Positions 8,501 through 17,437 are shown, numbered from the stretch's first letter. The stretch is DNA of 64,000 nt from RUG11690 sp045616665 (GCA_045616665.1 JAZLHE010000085.1:1-64000), one strand, 5' to 3'. Notes: generated by a model not told the origin, from the letters alone. A program made the numbers and translations.

Positions 8501-8533
8501 AGTAGATAAACAACCGTTTGTCAAAAATAACCA

Positions 8534-8568
8534 AATGGGTGTAGCACAATGTGTTACACCCATTTTTG
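8534..8568 (+). terminator. Rho-independent terminator of dnaK
   Basis: AATGGGTGTA (8534-8543) pairs with TACACCCATT (8555-8564), followed by a T-run. Confidence 0.85.
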
Positions 8569-8616
8569 TTGATAAATATTTTTCGTTATTTGTGCTTATA
8601 TATGGGATTTTTATTG

Positions 8617-8624
8617 TATATTTG
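8617..8624 (+). promoter_or_regulatory. Promoter -7 element of the restriction-modification genes
   Basis: TATATTTG fits TAnnTTTG, 41 bases before the endonuclease start. Confidence 0.55.
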
Positions 8625-8665
8625 CAAAAATATTTTGAAAGCAAAAAAATAGAAATAATCATGTT

Positions 8666-9466
8666 ATGACACCGCAAAAATTCATACAACTTCTCCGCAA
8701 AGAAGTCAGCATGTATAAAAATTTTCTTGAAACCGACAGTCAGGATTGGATAGTCAAGGGTTTTATAGATGTGGATAAAAATGTTTATACCATAACCAAC
8801 GACACAAAAGTTGTTTCCAAAATCATAGAGATACTTCTTATTCCAAAATTGAATGCGTTTGCTTGTCGTAATGGATTGGAACTTGAACTGCCATCGAAAC
8901 AAAATTTCTATCCGGATTTGACATTCAAAGACAAACAAGGTTGCTTGTTCGCGGTTGATTTCAAATCAAGTTATTATGAAAATGAATCTGTAAATGGTCT
9001 GACGCTTGGTTCGTATTGGGGGTATTTTAGAGAAAGGGATTCCATAAAAAACATGGATCATACCTACAATTCATATAGTTCCCATACTGTGCTTGGCATG
9101 CTTTATAAGCAAAGTAATATTGATGTAAGTGAGAAGAATGTTTATTCTGTTGATGAACTTTCTGCGATTCATTCGGTTATAGAAAACTTTATCTTTTTTG
9201 TACAGCCTAAATGGAAAGTTGCGAATGACATTCCTGGCAGCGGAAATACTCGCAATATAGGCGGTATTACGAACATTCAAAAACAGATAGATGGAAAAGG
9301 ACCATTTGCCACATTGGGTGAAGATGTATTTGATGATTACTGGAAAGGCTATTTCAATAAGGTTGATGCCCGTACTGCCGGGATAGGAAAACCTCATTAT
9401 CATAATCTCGCCACATACAAAGAGTATTTAAAAATCCAATCCGCCAAATTTAACAAACTGAAGTAA
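8666..9466 (+). CDS. Type II restriction endonuclease, EcoRV family
   Basis: A 266-residue protein (EcoRV has 245) expected to cut double-stranded DNA bluntly within a palindromic site. Active-site residues align with EcoRV: FYPDLTF with D84, then VDFK with D98 and K100 (EcoRV D74, D90, K92), and E56 in the helix matching EcoRV E45. The loop GSGNTRNIGGI near residue 190 matches the EcoRV recognition loop GSGNTTNIGSI, so GATATC is the likely site. The window itself has several GATATC sequences, as expected if they are methylated. The methyltransferase follows after 6 bases. Confidence in the family is high; specificity is inferred. Confidence 0.88.
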   Translation: MTPQKFIQLLRKEVSMYKNFLETDSQDWIVKGFIDVDKNVYTITNDTKVVSKIIEILLIPKLNAFACRNGLELELPSKQNFYPDLTFKDKQGCLFAVDFKSSYYENESVNGLTLGSYWGYFRERDSIKNMDHTYNSYSSHTVLGMLYKQSNIDVSEKNVYSVDELSAIHSVIENFIFFVQPKWKVANDIPGSGNTRNIGGITNIQKQIDGKGPFATLGEDVFDDYWKGYFNKVDARTAGIGKPHYHNLATYKEYLKIQSAKFNKLK

Positions 9467-9472
9467 GTCGAT

Positions 9473-10387
9473 ATGTCTGTGATAGTTCCCGCCATAAAAT
9501 CGCAAGGCATAAAGACCAAACTTGTGCCGTGGATAAATGATATTATTTTACAGTCAGGACTTGATATTCCAAACACCAATTGGAATGAGCCTTTTTTCGG
9601 TACCGGTGTTGTCGGTTTGAATACCATTGTTGGTGGCAGACGCATTGTGGGTGACACGAATCCTCATATTATAAATTTTTATAAAGGATTGCAAAAAGGA
9701 GAGATTACATCCTGCAACATGCGTAACTATTTAACTCGGGAAGGAAAATTGCTTTCTGAAGCGGAAGAGGACGGCTATGCTCATTTCAGGGATGTCAAAG
9801 TTCGTTTTAATTCAGAACATAGCCCGTTTGACTTTATTTTTCTTTCGCGTGCGGGATTCAATGGGATGATGCGTTTCAACCGCAAGGGCGAATGGAACAT
9901 TCCATTTTGCAAGAAGCCTGAGAGATTCGCTCCCGCATATATCACCAAAATTTGCAATCAGATTCAAGAAACCCAAAAAGTCATAAAACGCCACGATTGG
10001 ACTTTTTACAATCAGGATTTTCTGAAAACAATTGAAACGGCACAGAAAGGCGATTTGATTTATTGTGACCCGCCGTATTTTGGTCGATATGTTGATTATT
10101 ACAATGGCTGGACTGAAAAAGATGAAGAAAATCTTTTCAAGGCATTGTCGAAAACGCCAGCCCATTTCATACTTTCAACATGGCATCATAATGAATTTCG
10201 TTCAAATGACATGATTGACAAGTTCTGGGGTAATTTCAATATTGAAACGCAGGAACATTTCTATCATGGTGGCGGTCATATAGAGAACCGTCATGCCATG
10301 GTTGAGGCTTTAGTTTTCAATTTTGAATTAAAACCATTTGCGGAAATTCCACAACAACGGATGCAGATGGAACTTCAGTTCGCATGA
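9473..10387 (+). CDS. DNA adenine-N6 methyltransferase, cognate of the EcoRV-like enzyme
   Basis: A 304-residue Dam/M.EcoRV-type methyltransferase that protects the site by adding a methyl group from S-adenosylmethionine to adenine. The SAM-binding motif FFGTGVVGLN is near residue 42 and the catalytic DPPY near 199, in the D12-class alpha order. A divergent IKSQGIKTKLVPWI start corresponds to the usual KWAGGKxxLxxxI. It is co-transcribed with the endonuclease (6-base gap). No controller (C) protein gene is present. Confidence 0.88.
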   Translation: MSVIVPAIKSQGIKTKLVPWINDIILQSGLDIPNTNWNEPFFGTGVVGLNTIVGGRRIVGDTNPHIINFYKGLQKGEITSCNMRNYLTREGKLLSEAEEDGYAHFRDVKVRFNSEHSPFDFIFLSRAGFNGMMRFNRKGEWNIPFCKKPERFAPAYITKICNQIQETQKVIKRHDWTFYNQDFLKTIETAQKGDLIYCDPPYFGRYVDYYNGWTEKDEENLFKALSKTPAHFILSTWHHNEFRSNDMIDKFWGNFNIETQEHFYHGGGHIENRHAMVEALVFNFELKPFAEIPQQRMQMELQFA

Positions 10388-10440
10388 TTTTTCAAGCTTG
10401 ATATTGGGATTTGAGATAGTCGCAGCAACCATCACTGTTC

Positions 10441-11178
10441 AGACACACCTACGCGACTCTCCAACTTGCCGGCGGCGTAATCACCAACCTCCAAACCAAG
10501 GAGAAGTTGGGCATTTTTTCAACTTTCGCGACCTACGCCATCATTGACCCGGAATTGCAAACCACGGTTCCTCCAGAATATACGGTTTACCAGGGTTTTG
10601 ACGCCCTTTATCAATTGTTGGAGGGTTGTCTGTGCAAATCTGCCAACTTGTATAGCGATATGCTGCAAGAGACTGGTATTCGCCATATTGTGGAAAATTT
10701 GCCGATAGCGTATAGAGATGTTGAAAATGTGGAAGCACGGGCAAAAATGGCCTTCGCCACAATGCTTTCCGGCTACTCGATGGTGGTCAGTACCTGTACG
10801 GCGGAACACAGCATTGAGCACGCGTTGAGCGCGTACCACGAAAGTCTGCCGCACGGGGCCGGACTCATTATGATCAGCAAGGCCTATTATAACGCCATTA
10901 TACGGCAGCACGTGGCCGACGACCGCTTGGTTCGGATGGCAAAATATATGGGAAAGGAAGACGCTACCTGTCCGGAAGATTTTATCTCCGCTTTGGAGGA
11001 TTTGCAAAAGCAATGCGGCGTCGATAAGTTGAAAATGAGTGATTATGGCATTGTTCCAGAGGAGTTTTCCGCAATGGCAAGCAATGCGATGACCGTTATG
11101 TCCAGACTTTACACACAAGATATCCAACCTCTCACGCACGAGGAAATCGTAAGAATCCTGCAAGAATCGTATCGATAA
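10441..11178 (+). pseudogene. 5'-truncated iron-containing alcohol dehydrogenase
   Basis: The frame from 10441 reads HTYATLQLAGGVITN and continues to 11178 as the metal-binding C-terminal two-thirds of an Fe-type (butanol dehydrogenase-like) alcohol dehydrogenase: VPPEYTVYQGFDALYQLLEG, EHSIEHALSAYHESLPHGAGL and the helical C-terminus. The N-terminal NAD-binding part is missing and only alternative starts (TTG at 10507) exist. In DALYQLLE a Gln sits where the metal-binding His is usual. The break lies about 50 bases after the methyltransferase stop, so the restriction-modification pair appears to have replaced or displaced the 5' half. Confidence 0.75.
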
Positions 11179-11568
11179 ATCGGGTCGATTCATAAAAGGT
11201 GTTCTCGCGTTTTTGATAATGGCTATTACGAAGTCGGCTATCCGTTTGGTAATAAACGAAAACTTAAATGTGGCTGAAATGATGGAGTGCACCAACTATA
11301 AGGATTGTAGTTGGTGCGTTTTTTTTGACATCCGGCTTATTGTGATTTCGCAGACGCAAAGCAGAGGACGTCGAGTTACAGCGGTTTGCCGACAACTGCT
11401 CGATTCCATCACCACGGCTGTAAAGAGATTTTCGGAATCTCAACAAGATTAATCGGGATAATGCCGATAAAAAATAATCTTATAAAGACTAAGCGGGATA
11501 ATTTTTTTGTATTTTTGCAGATTAATGATAATTGTTTTTTTGACAAAAATATTAATCTCAAAAAGGAT
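11179..11568. other. Intergenic region after the dehydrogenase remnant
   Basis: It holds a strong terminator (listed separately), two copies of the dispersed AAGACTAAACGGGATAATT-like motif (11444-11473 and 11484-11508) and the -7 element TATTTTTG at about 11511-11518 for the following lipoprotein operon. No convincing gene. Confidence 0.5.
11289..11326 (+). terminator. Rho-independent terminator
   Basis: GCACCAACTA (11289-11298) pairs with TAGTTGGTGC (11308-11317), followed by eight T. Confidence 0.85.
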
Positions 11569-11574
11569 ATGACG

Positions 11575-12126
11575 ATGAAAAAGAGCAGTTTGATTTTAAT
11601 GACTTTATTGGTGTTTGTTTTCGCTTTCGTGGCCTGCCAGAAGGAAAACGTAAAACCGACTAATGAAAATGTACAGACGAATGATGAAAGTTCGCAGACT
11701 GAAGATCCCGACCCGGTGTCACCATTGGCAGTTTTCACTGGTCATTATGAACTCGAAATCTCAGTGGTAGGATATTTTGTTGATGACGAAGAGGCAGAGT
11801 CTCAACACGAAAGCTATGCGGGAACGCTGGATATTGGCGAACCGCAGGTCGTCAATGGTGTGGAGCAGGTGACCGTAAAAGGAGCTTTTAATTTTTCAGG
11901 TGGAGAAGTGGCACAGGTCTATAATACAACCGGAACTTTGGATAACCAAGGTCGTTTGGTGTTGGCCAAAAACAACTTTACTACCGTGTCGGGTGCCGTG
12001 CTGGAAGTGAGTTACGGAACAATGACGCCGACCAATCCGCTTAATTTTACGTCAACACTGAGTTGTAACCTGATGGGGTATGACCTTCGTTATGAGTTCT
12101 CTAATACGGCGTTTAAGCAAGAATAA
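11575..12126 (+). CDS. Putative lipoprotein of unknown function
   Basis: A 183-residue protein with an N-terminal hydrophobic helix ending in FAFVACQKE, a Bacteroidota lipobox with Cys about residue 20, then an acidic Asn/Asp/Glu-rich linker and a beta-rich domain of about 130 residues. It is probably anchored in the outer membrane or its inner leaflet. ATG 11569 (two codons earlier) is also possible. First of three genes (next start 18 bases away) whose products all look exported. I do not recognise the family. Confidence 0.75.
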   Translation: MKKSSLILMTLLVFVFAFVACQKENVKPTNENVQTNDESSQTEDPDPVSPLAVFTGHYELEISVVGYFVDDEEAESQHESYAGTLDIGEPQVVNGVEQVTVKGAFNFSGGEVAQVYNTTGTLDNQGRLVLAKNNFTTVSGAVLEVSYGTMTPTNPLNFTSTLSCNLMGYDLRYEFSNTAFKQE

Positions 12127-12144
12127 ACTGAAAAATGAAGAAAA

Positions 12145-12843
12145 ATGAAGAAAAATATCATTCTTATTGTCGTTGCCACGCTTGTGTTGGCATTGGTCTT
12201 TGTTGCGTGCGGACCGAAAAATCCGAAAGCTGTCCAAACTGGTGACTTGCTTTTCGTTGATTTGCAGTTGGATTATACGTTCAAGGATAGTGTGAACGGT
12301 CATCCTTTCACGATTCATCCAATTCAAGATGGTGAGGAAGTGACTTATATTCACGTGGCTATTTTGGAAGTGGATAAAAACGACAGTCTGTGGATTATCG
12401 ATGCCACTCTTAAGGATAATGTCGCACGTTATCCTTTCTCGACATTCGTGAAGAATTTTAGGCTTAAAGACGGTTTTTATCCACGAATGGAAGTGATGCG
12501 TCTGAAAAATAATCGCCACGCCGCCGATTTTGTGGAAAATGCGAAGAAACAAATCGGAAAGGCTTATGACGTGGATATGCTTGAAAACAATGGCAAACTG
12601 TATTGCAGCGAGTTGGTGCGTGTTGCCTACGTTTGGAAAGGGGATACGATCTTAGCCGATCGAATTGTTGATTTCCGGAGTTCTGACGGAACTATTCCAA
12701 CCTATTGGACAGAGTTGTTTGAAAAGGTCGGAAAACCGGTTCCTCAAGGAAATCGAGGAATTCTTCCCAATGATCTTATTAAGGATAAAGCATTGGAACG
12801 CGTGGTGGTGGTAGATGATCCAATGCTGCTGTTTAATCGTTAA
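12145..12843 (+). CDS. YiiX/YebB-like NlpC/P60-superfamily lipoprotein hydrolase
   Basis: A 232-residue lipoprotein (lipobox LVFVACGPK). The fold resembles permuted papain-like YiiX/YebB proteins: a GDLLF strand after the linker, a conserved His in TYIHVAIL, and the nucleophile Cys in LYCSELV near residue 155. Such proteins are thought to hydrolyse amide bonds in peptidoglycan or lipids; the substrate here is unknown. ATG 12145 is chosen over the out-of-frame ATG at 12135 because it gives a clean signal peptide. In an operon with its neighbours (3 bases to the next gene). Confidence 0.8.
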   Translation: MKKNIILIVVATLVLALVFVACGPKNPKAVQTGDLLFVDLQLDYTFKDSVNGHPFTIHPIQDGEEVTYIHVAILEVDKNDSLWIIDATLKDNVARYPFSTFVKNFRLKDGFYPRMEVMRLKNNRHAADFVENAKKQIGKAYDVDMLENNGKLYCSELVRVAYVWKGDTILADRIVDFRSSDGTIPTYWTELFEKVGKPVPQGNRGILPNDLIKDKALERVVVVDDPMLLFNR

Positions 12844-12846
12844 GCG

Positions 12847-13332
12847 ATGAATAATCAAGTGTTTTTGCGTAATTTACTGATTTTAGCACTGATGTGTTTG
12901 TCAGCAATGCCAAATCTTTTTGCCCAAAATGCGAAGGCAGATCGTATTCTGGGTTTGTATAAAGTCGTCGAACCTGAAACGAAAGAGGTGTCTAAAGTCC
13001 GTGTCACCAAAACGGTCGATGGCAAATATCAAGGTCAGGTGGTGTGGCTGGCTGTTCCTACGATGAAGGACGGCACGCCTAAACGTGATATCTATAATCC
13101 GGATCCGAAAAAAAGAAATACACCAGGCAATAAAATCGTGTTGATGTGGAATTTTACCTACGATGCGGAAAAGGACAAGTGGGTGGGTGGTCAAATTTAC
13201 GATCCTTGCCACGGCAAAACCTACAAGTGTCAATTGAATTTTGAAAATCCACAAAAACTGAAAGTCAGAGGCTATATCGGCACGCCGGCATTGGGGAAGA
13301 GTATGTATTGGGACAAACTGGAGGAAAAGTAG
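12847..13332 (+). CDS. DUF2147 secreted protein
   Basis: A 161-residue protein with a Sec signal peptide cleaved after LFAQ, then a single DUF2147 domain: ILGLYKVVEPETKEVSKV, the GQVVWL strand, the D(x)YNPD.KKR loop, the GQIYDPCHGKTYKC strand pair and a VRGYIG end. The domain is a small beta-barrel common in Bacteroidota exported proteins, of unknown role. Last gene of the 11575-13332 operon, followed by a terminator. Confidence 0.85.
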   Translation: MNNQVFLRNLLILALMCLSAMPNLFAQNAKADRILGLYKVVEPETKEVSKVRVTKTVDGKYQGQVVWLAVPTMKDGTPKRDIYNPDPKKRNTPGNKIVLMWNFTYDAEKDKWVGGQIYDPCHGKTYKCQLNFENPQKLKVRGYIGTPALGKSMYWDKLEEK

Positions 13333-13402
13333 TTTTGAGGGTTAAGGGCTTAGGGTTGAGGGCTTAGAATGGCTTTCAACCCGCTTTCAATAGAATATTA
13401 AT

Positions 13403-13438
13403 AAAGGGCTTTGTGCGGTTTCGTGCGAAGCCCTTTTT
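13403..13438 (+). terminator. Terminator of the lipoprotein/DUF2147 operon
   Basis: AAAGGGCTT (13403-13411) pairs with AAGCCCTTT (13428-13436), running into a T-tract. Confidence 0.75.
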
Positions 13439-13544
13439 CAATTTACAATGAAAAATTTACAATGAACAATTGGTGGGGATTCCGCTGCGACCGCCTATCG
13501 TCGGTCTTGCGGAATGGAGCACGCACGTCGTTTGTGAGAGATAA

Positions 13545-13725
13545 TGGACGGCGGAGATTCCGCTGCGCTGCGCTTGCGGAATGGAGGAGGTGCACGGATG
13601 AAAACAGGATGGGCGGCGGCACACGGAATGAGGTTTATTTACGCTGGTGCCGCCGCCCATTATTATCTTCCCCATCGGTAGGTGTCCACCATTCCGCAAG
13701 GCTGCGAAGCAGTCGAAGCGGCCCC
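13545..13725. repeat. Long imperfect palindromic element
   Basis: Inner arms ATGGGCGGCGGCAC (about 13607-13620) and GTGCCGCCGCCCAT (about 13648-13661) are a 14-bp perfect inverted repeat. Outer arms carry ATTCCGCTGCG...TTGCGGAATGG against CCATTCCGCAAGG...GAAGCGG. A related single arm occurs at about 13478-13517, and an identical 33-base outer arm at 14958-14990. No transposase inside; it may be a MITE-like or REP-like element. Confidence 0.5.
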
Positions 13726-14103
13726 CCAAAAATCAGCGAAGCCCTTTTTTTAAGGGTTAAGGGTAGATGGTTCAGACGTGAAGGCAATTTGGTGATGAGC
13801 GATGGGTGTCACAGCCACCATTGCCGTTCTCGGAGAGAACGTGTCTTCATAACTCCACATCTGGACGCACGAAGTGAAGTCCGTGATGTGGGGTAACGCA
13901 ATGCTTTGGAATCCAAGCTTCTCGGAGAGAAGCCACATCACTGTGTAATGGGTAATTTACAATAGACAATGAACTGAGTGAAGATTCTTCAAATTCGTAA
14001 TTTAACTATTAATTACTAATATATAAAATTATAATTTTGTAACTCGTTGATATTGATAGAAATATTTTTTTTGTGTTTGTGCGGATTGATAAACAAATTA
14101 TAC

Positions 14104-14111
14104 TATCTTTG
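14104..14111 (+). promoter_or_regulatory. Promoter -7 element of the DUF3782-like gene
   Basis: TATCTTTG fits TAnnTTTG, 43 bases before the start codon. Confidence 0.55.
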
Positions 14112-14154
14112 CAGACGAATTAAAACGTTGACTATTACAAGACTAAGTTGAAAA

Positions 14155-14784
14155 ATGGAACCCACAGTTAATCCTATATTGAATCAAGACCCCCACAAGA
14201 TGTCGTGGGCGGAGCTGAAAGAATTCATTTCTGCCATCTCAGTCCAAATGCAGGAGACCGACCGACGAATGCAGGAGACCGACCGACGAATCGAAGCGTC
14301 AAGAATAGAAACCGACCGGCAAATGAAGGAAACCGACCGGAAGATCCGGGCGTTGAACGACCAGTTTGTCTCGCAGACGGGCCACATACTGGAAGGGCTG
14401 ACGAAGCGCTCGGCCTTGCGGGCACTGCAGAAGGCGGGCTTCAAGGTGGAGCAGAGCTTCAAGGAGATGACCGGTTCGAATAGCGAACTCGGCCTCAACA
14501 TGGAGATAGACCTGCTTTACGCGGATACCACGGAGGCCATCGCGGTGGAGGTCAAGACCCACTGCACCAAGGCCAAGATCAACCACTTCCTGAAGCAGAT
14601 GCGCAACTTCAAGCTGCTGTACCCGCGATTTGCGGATATGGATGTCTATGTGGCGATGGCGGCCCTGAATTACACGAAAGAAGCGGAGGCCTACGCCCGC
14701 GAGAAAGGCGTCATCGTCATCCACGTCAGCGACGATGTCTTCACCGTCGAACCCATCGACAGGGAAAAGCTGAAACGGTTCTGA
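14155..14784 (+). CDS. DUF3782-like protein, coiled coil plus PD-(D/E)XK-type domain
   Basis: A 209-residue protein. Residues about 30-70 repeat a seven-residue unit of the type QETDRRM, a short coiled coil. The C-terminal part reads NMEIDLLYADTTEAIAVEVKT, with Asp, then E-V-K, the pattern of PD-(D/E)XK nuclease folds, and then an alpha/beta end (VYVAMAALNYTKEA, GVIVIHVSDD). Such proteins are abundant in Bacteroidota, cyanobacteria and archaea and have no proven role. The gene is GC-richer than its surroundings and flanked by repeats, consistent with transfer. Confidence 0.8.
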   Translation: MEPTVNPILNQDPHKMSWAELKEFISAISVQMQETDRRMQETDRRIEASRIETDRQMKETDRKIRALNDQFVSQTGHILEGLTKRSALRALQKAGFKVEQSFKEMTGSNSELGLNMEIDLLYADTTEAIAVEVKTHCTKAKINHFLKQMRNFKLLYPRFADMDVYVAMAALNYTKEAEAYAREKGVIVIHVSDDVFTVEPIDREKLKRF

Positions 14785-15064
14785 TTGGACCGTCATGGCG
14801 GGGTGGTTATGTCGGCTATCCCCTCAACCCTATACTGTAGAGACGTGGCGCGCCGCGTCTCTACACCTTCGCGTTCGGCGTTTCTGCACCTTCGCACACA
14901 GCGTCTCTACAAATTGTGCTTTCATCGCCCATTTTGTTTTTGTCCAGGCGGCAGTCGCCATTCCGCAAGGCTGCGAAGCAGTCGAAGCGGAATCTCCGCA
15001 AGATGCAGCGGGATAATCCTGAAAAATAATATCATACAAGACTAAACGAGTTAATTCCGATAAA
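14785..15064. repeat. Repeat-rich intergenic region with a REP palindrome
   Basis: 14837-14864 is GTAGAGACG-N10-CGTCTCTAC, the same 28-base REP family as at 41675, 41983 and 42429; a half copy (AGCGTCTCTAC) lies at about 14905-14915. 14958-14990 repeats 13689-13721. 15037-15061 is a copy of the dispersed AAGACTAAACGGGATAATT-like motif. No gene seen. Confidence 0.6.
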
Positions 15065-15094
15065 AAAAAGCGGTGGAGCAATCCACCGCTTTTC
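15065..15094 (-). terminator. Bidirectional terminator, mainly for pepD
   Basis: AGCGGTGGA (15069-15077) pairs with TCCACCGCT (15082-15090), with an A-run on one side and a T-run on the other; on the minus strand it ends in a U-tract 15 bases after the pepD stop. Confidence 0.8.
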
Positions 15095-15109
15095 AGTTTT
15101 AAGACTTCC

Positions 15110-16558
15110 TTATTTTAAGATTCTCATAAATTCAACAGTCAAATCCCAGCACATCTTGACGGTTTTGATTTCGAGTTTTTCGTCTGGAGAGTGAACACCG
15201 CGAAGGGTGGGGCCGAAGGAAACCATATCCAGTCCCGGATATTTTTCGGAGAAGAGGCCGCATTCCAAGCCGGCATGGATGGCCAATACCTGAGGTTCTT
15301 TGTTGAAGATGTTCTTGTAGGCACTTACCAAGACCTTCAGAACTTCTGAATCAGGGTTGGGTGTCCATCCTGGATAGCCGTCACCGCTGGTTACATCGCT
15401 GGCACCGGTGCCGCAGAAAGTGGCGGTTACATAATCAACGGCGTCCTGCTTCTTGGATTCCACAGAGCTTCGCTGGCTGGTGGTGACGATGATCTTTTCA
15501 CCTTCGATTTTAACGGAAGCCAGGTTGGTGGAGGTTTCAACGAAATCCTTGATATTTTGCGACATAGCCAGAACTCCGTGAGGACAAGCATAGAGGCAGT
15601 TCATCAAATCGACTTGAAGCAGTTCGTCCAACACTTTGTCAGGCATAGCGGCTCCTTCAAAGACGACTTCCACGCCAGGATCGGTGACAAGGTATTCGTT
15701 TTTGTAGGTGTCGTTCATTTTCTTTAAATATGCTTCAAAGTCGTTGGCGTATTTCTTGTCAAAGACAACGACGGCATAACCTTCACGGGCGATGGCATTA
15801 CGCAGGTTGCCGGCTTTGATGTCGGCGATTCGGAGACCGTATTCCTGATAGCAATTCCATAAGAGACGGTTGAGAAGTTTAACGGCATTGCCGCGTCCTT
15901 TGTTGATGTCGTCGCCGGAGTGACCGCCCTGCAGACCTTTTACCGTAACTTGGTAGGCAACGGAGTTCTTGTCGATTTCGCTGTCCCATTCGCAGTCGAA
16001 GGTGGCCACGGTGTCTTTACCGCCCGCACAGCCGATGAAGAACTGGCCTTCGTCTTCAGAATCGAGGTTGAGCAGCATTTTGCCTTTCATAAAGCCGGGT
16101 TCGAGGGCGAAAGCACCAGTCAAACCAGTTTCTTCGTCCACGGTAAACAGGCATTCAACAGGACCGTGTTCGATGTCGTTGGAAGCCAATATGGCCAAAG
16201 CCATAGCCATACCAATACCGTCGTCGGCGCCGAGCGTGGTACCTTTGGCCTTCATCCATTCTCCGTCAACGTAAGTCTGAATGGCGTCTTTGTCAAAATC
16301 AAATTTGGTGTCGTTGTTTTTTTCACAAACCATATCCATGTGGGATTGGAAAATGATTGGAGTTACGTTTTCCTTGCCTTTGGTGGCTGGCTTGCTGATG
16401 AGCACGTTGCCGCTCTTGTCGCGTTTGGTTTCTAAACCGAGTTTCTTGCCGGTTTCTAGCAACCAGGCGGATATTTTTTCTTCCTTTTTGGAAGGACGTG
16501 GAACTTTGCAGATTTCTTCAAAGTAATCAAAAACAATTTTAGGTTCTAATGTGGCCAT
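15110..16558 (-). CDS. pepD: Aminoacyl-histidine dipeptidase (M20 family)
   Basis: A 482-residue cytosolic di-zinc metallopeptidase that splits Xaa-His and other dipeptides. Metal ligands fall in FQSHMDMV (H73, D75), LGADDGIG (D112/D113) and VDEETGLTGA (E142/E143, catalytic plus metal); the dimerisation domain sits in the middle and the last His ligand near the C-terminus. Length and the ALEPG/GGHSGDDI motifs match the PepD branch of M20. Monocistronic. Confidence 0.95.
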   Translation of the reverse strand: MATLEPKIVFDYFEEICKVPRPSKKEEKISAWLLETGKKLGLETKRDKSGNVLISKPATKGKENVTPIIFQSHMDMVCEKNNDTKFDFDKDAIQTYVDGEWMKAKGTTLGADDGIGMAMALAILASNDIEHGPVECLFTVDEETGLTGAFALEPGFMKGKMLLNLDSEDEGQFFIGCAGGKDTVATFDCEWDSEIDKNSVAYQVTVKGLQGGHSGDDINKGRGNAVKLLNRLLWNCYQEYGLRIADIKAGNLRNAIAREGYAVVVFDKKYANDFEAYLKKMNDTYKNEYLVTDPGVEVVFEGAAMPDKVLDELLQVDLMNCLYACPHGVLAMSQNIKDFVETSTNLASVKIEGEKIIVTTSQRSSVESKKQDAVDYVTATFCGTGASDVTSGDGYPGWTPNPDSEVLKVLVSAYKNIFNKEPQVLAIHAGLECGLFSEKYPGLDMVSFGPTLRGVHSPDEKLEIKTVKMCWDLTVEFMRILK

Positions 16559-16674
16559 AATTTTTTATTTTGAATTAATACGTTATTTTAAGCAGCTGTA
16601 TATTTCTTTAAAAGTATGATTTTGTCCAAATAAGATGAATTTTTCGTGATTATTTGGAAAATGTGATATTCGTC

Positions 16675-17415
16675 TTATTTAACATAGTAGGTCAGTCTCA
16701 TATTGATGCTGGCGCGTTTTTGTTTCGACGAGGTGTTGAAAGTACCGCCCCAGGAATAGTCTTCGGAGCTGGAGTTGGGAGCAGTGATCTGGAAGACACC
16801 CATATTGGCCGTTTTGAGGGCGCTAAGGTGCGAACCGGCGTTTTGGGCAATGGTTTCGGCACGGTGACGTGCGTCTTTCGTGGCAGTGGCCAGCATCTCT
16901 ATCTTTAAGTCTGCCAATTTGGTATAATAGTAAGACACGTCATTGCGCTCGATTTGAATGCCCTGGTCAAAGAGTTCGGTGATTTCGCGTGAAATTTTTT
17001 CCACCTTATTTACTTCCTTTGATTCAATGCGGATGTTTTGGGTAAGCACATAGCCCTTGAAAGCCTGAAAACTTTGGCGGGCACTTTCGTTCCATTCCCA
17101 TTGGTTGTCGGCATAACTGGTAATGGCCTTGAAATCAATGTCTTTTTCTGTCAATCCTTTTTGAACTAGGTAGTCCTTGACGACCTCGTTGTTCGTTTTG
17201 ATGGTGCTGTAAGCGTCTTTCATATTCATATTGCGCACCTCAATGCTGAGGTCCCAAACGATGAGGTCTGATTCAAAGTCCTTTTCGGCCAATCCCACCA
17301 CGGAGACGGTCTTTTCGTGACCTTTGGTTTTATAGAAGTAATGGCCTGCCAGGGCAACGGACCCAACGATGGCGGCACTGGCGATGAGGGTAATGATTAA
17401 ACTTGTCTTTTTCAT
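16675..17415 (-). CDS. SIMPL domain-containing protein (DUF541)
   Basis: A 246-residue protein with an N-terminal membrane anchor or signal peptide (residues about 5-28), then one SIMPL domain: VSVVGLAEKDFESDLIVWDLS, the long helix containing YLVQKGLTEKDIDF, and the A-x-x-A-x-x-x-A helix (ATKDARHRAETIAQNAG). SIMPL proteins are periplasmic or surface proteins of unknown biochemical role, named after a kinase-signalling partner in mammals. Monocistronic, with its own promoter. Confidence 0.85.
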   Translation of the reverse strand: MKKTSLIITLIASAAIVGSVALAGHYFYKTKGHEKTVSVVGLAEKDFESDLIVWDLSIEVRNMNMKDAYSTIKTNNEVVKDYLVQKGLTEKDIDFKAITSYADNQWEWNESARQSFQAFKGYVLTQNIRIESKEVNKVEKISREITELFDQGIQIERNDVSYYYTKLADLKIEMLATATKDARHRAETIAQNAGSHLSALKTANMGVFQITAPNSSSEDYSWGGTFNTSSKQKRASINMRLTYYVK

Positions 17416-17437
17416 TATGTGAATATTTTTTGCTATG

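Larger units (their letters stand above)
13333..14103. repeat. Gene-free, repeat-rich intergenic region
   Basis: Contains a terminator at 13403-13438, direct repeats of GGGTTAAGGGCTTAG and ATTTACAATGAA type, a large inverted-repeat element (separate entry), the hairpin 13855-13890 (CCACATC/GATGTGG with GGAC/GTCC) and a 33-base block (13689-13721) repeated identically at 14958-14990. Base composition jumps to GC-rich within the repeats. The ORF at 13411-13896 runs through palindromes and has no protein-like character. Confidence 0.6.

Noticed and set aside
11213..11452. ORF of 79 codons after the dehydrogenase remnant
   Set aside because: It runs through a strong terminator and repeat motifs and resembles no family.
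13411..13896. ORF of 161 codons in the 13.5-kb repeat region
   Set aside because: It covers palindromes and repeats and is Arg/Ser-rich in the way of non-coding GC-rich DNA.
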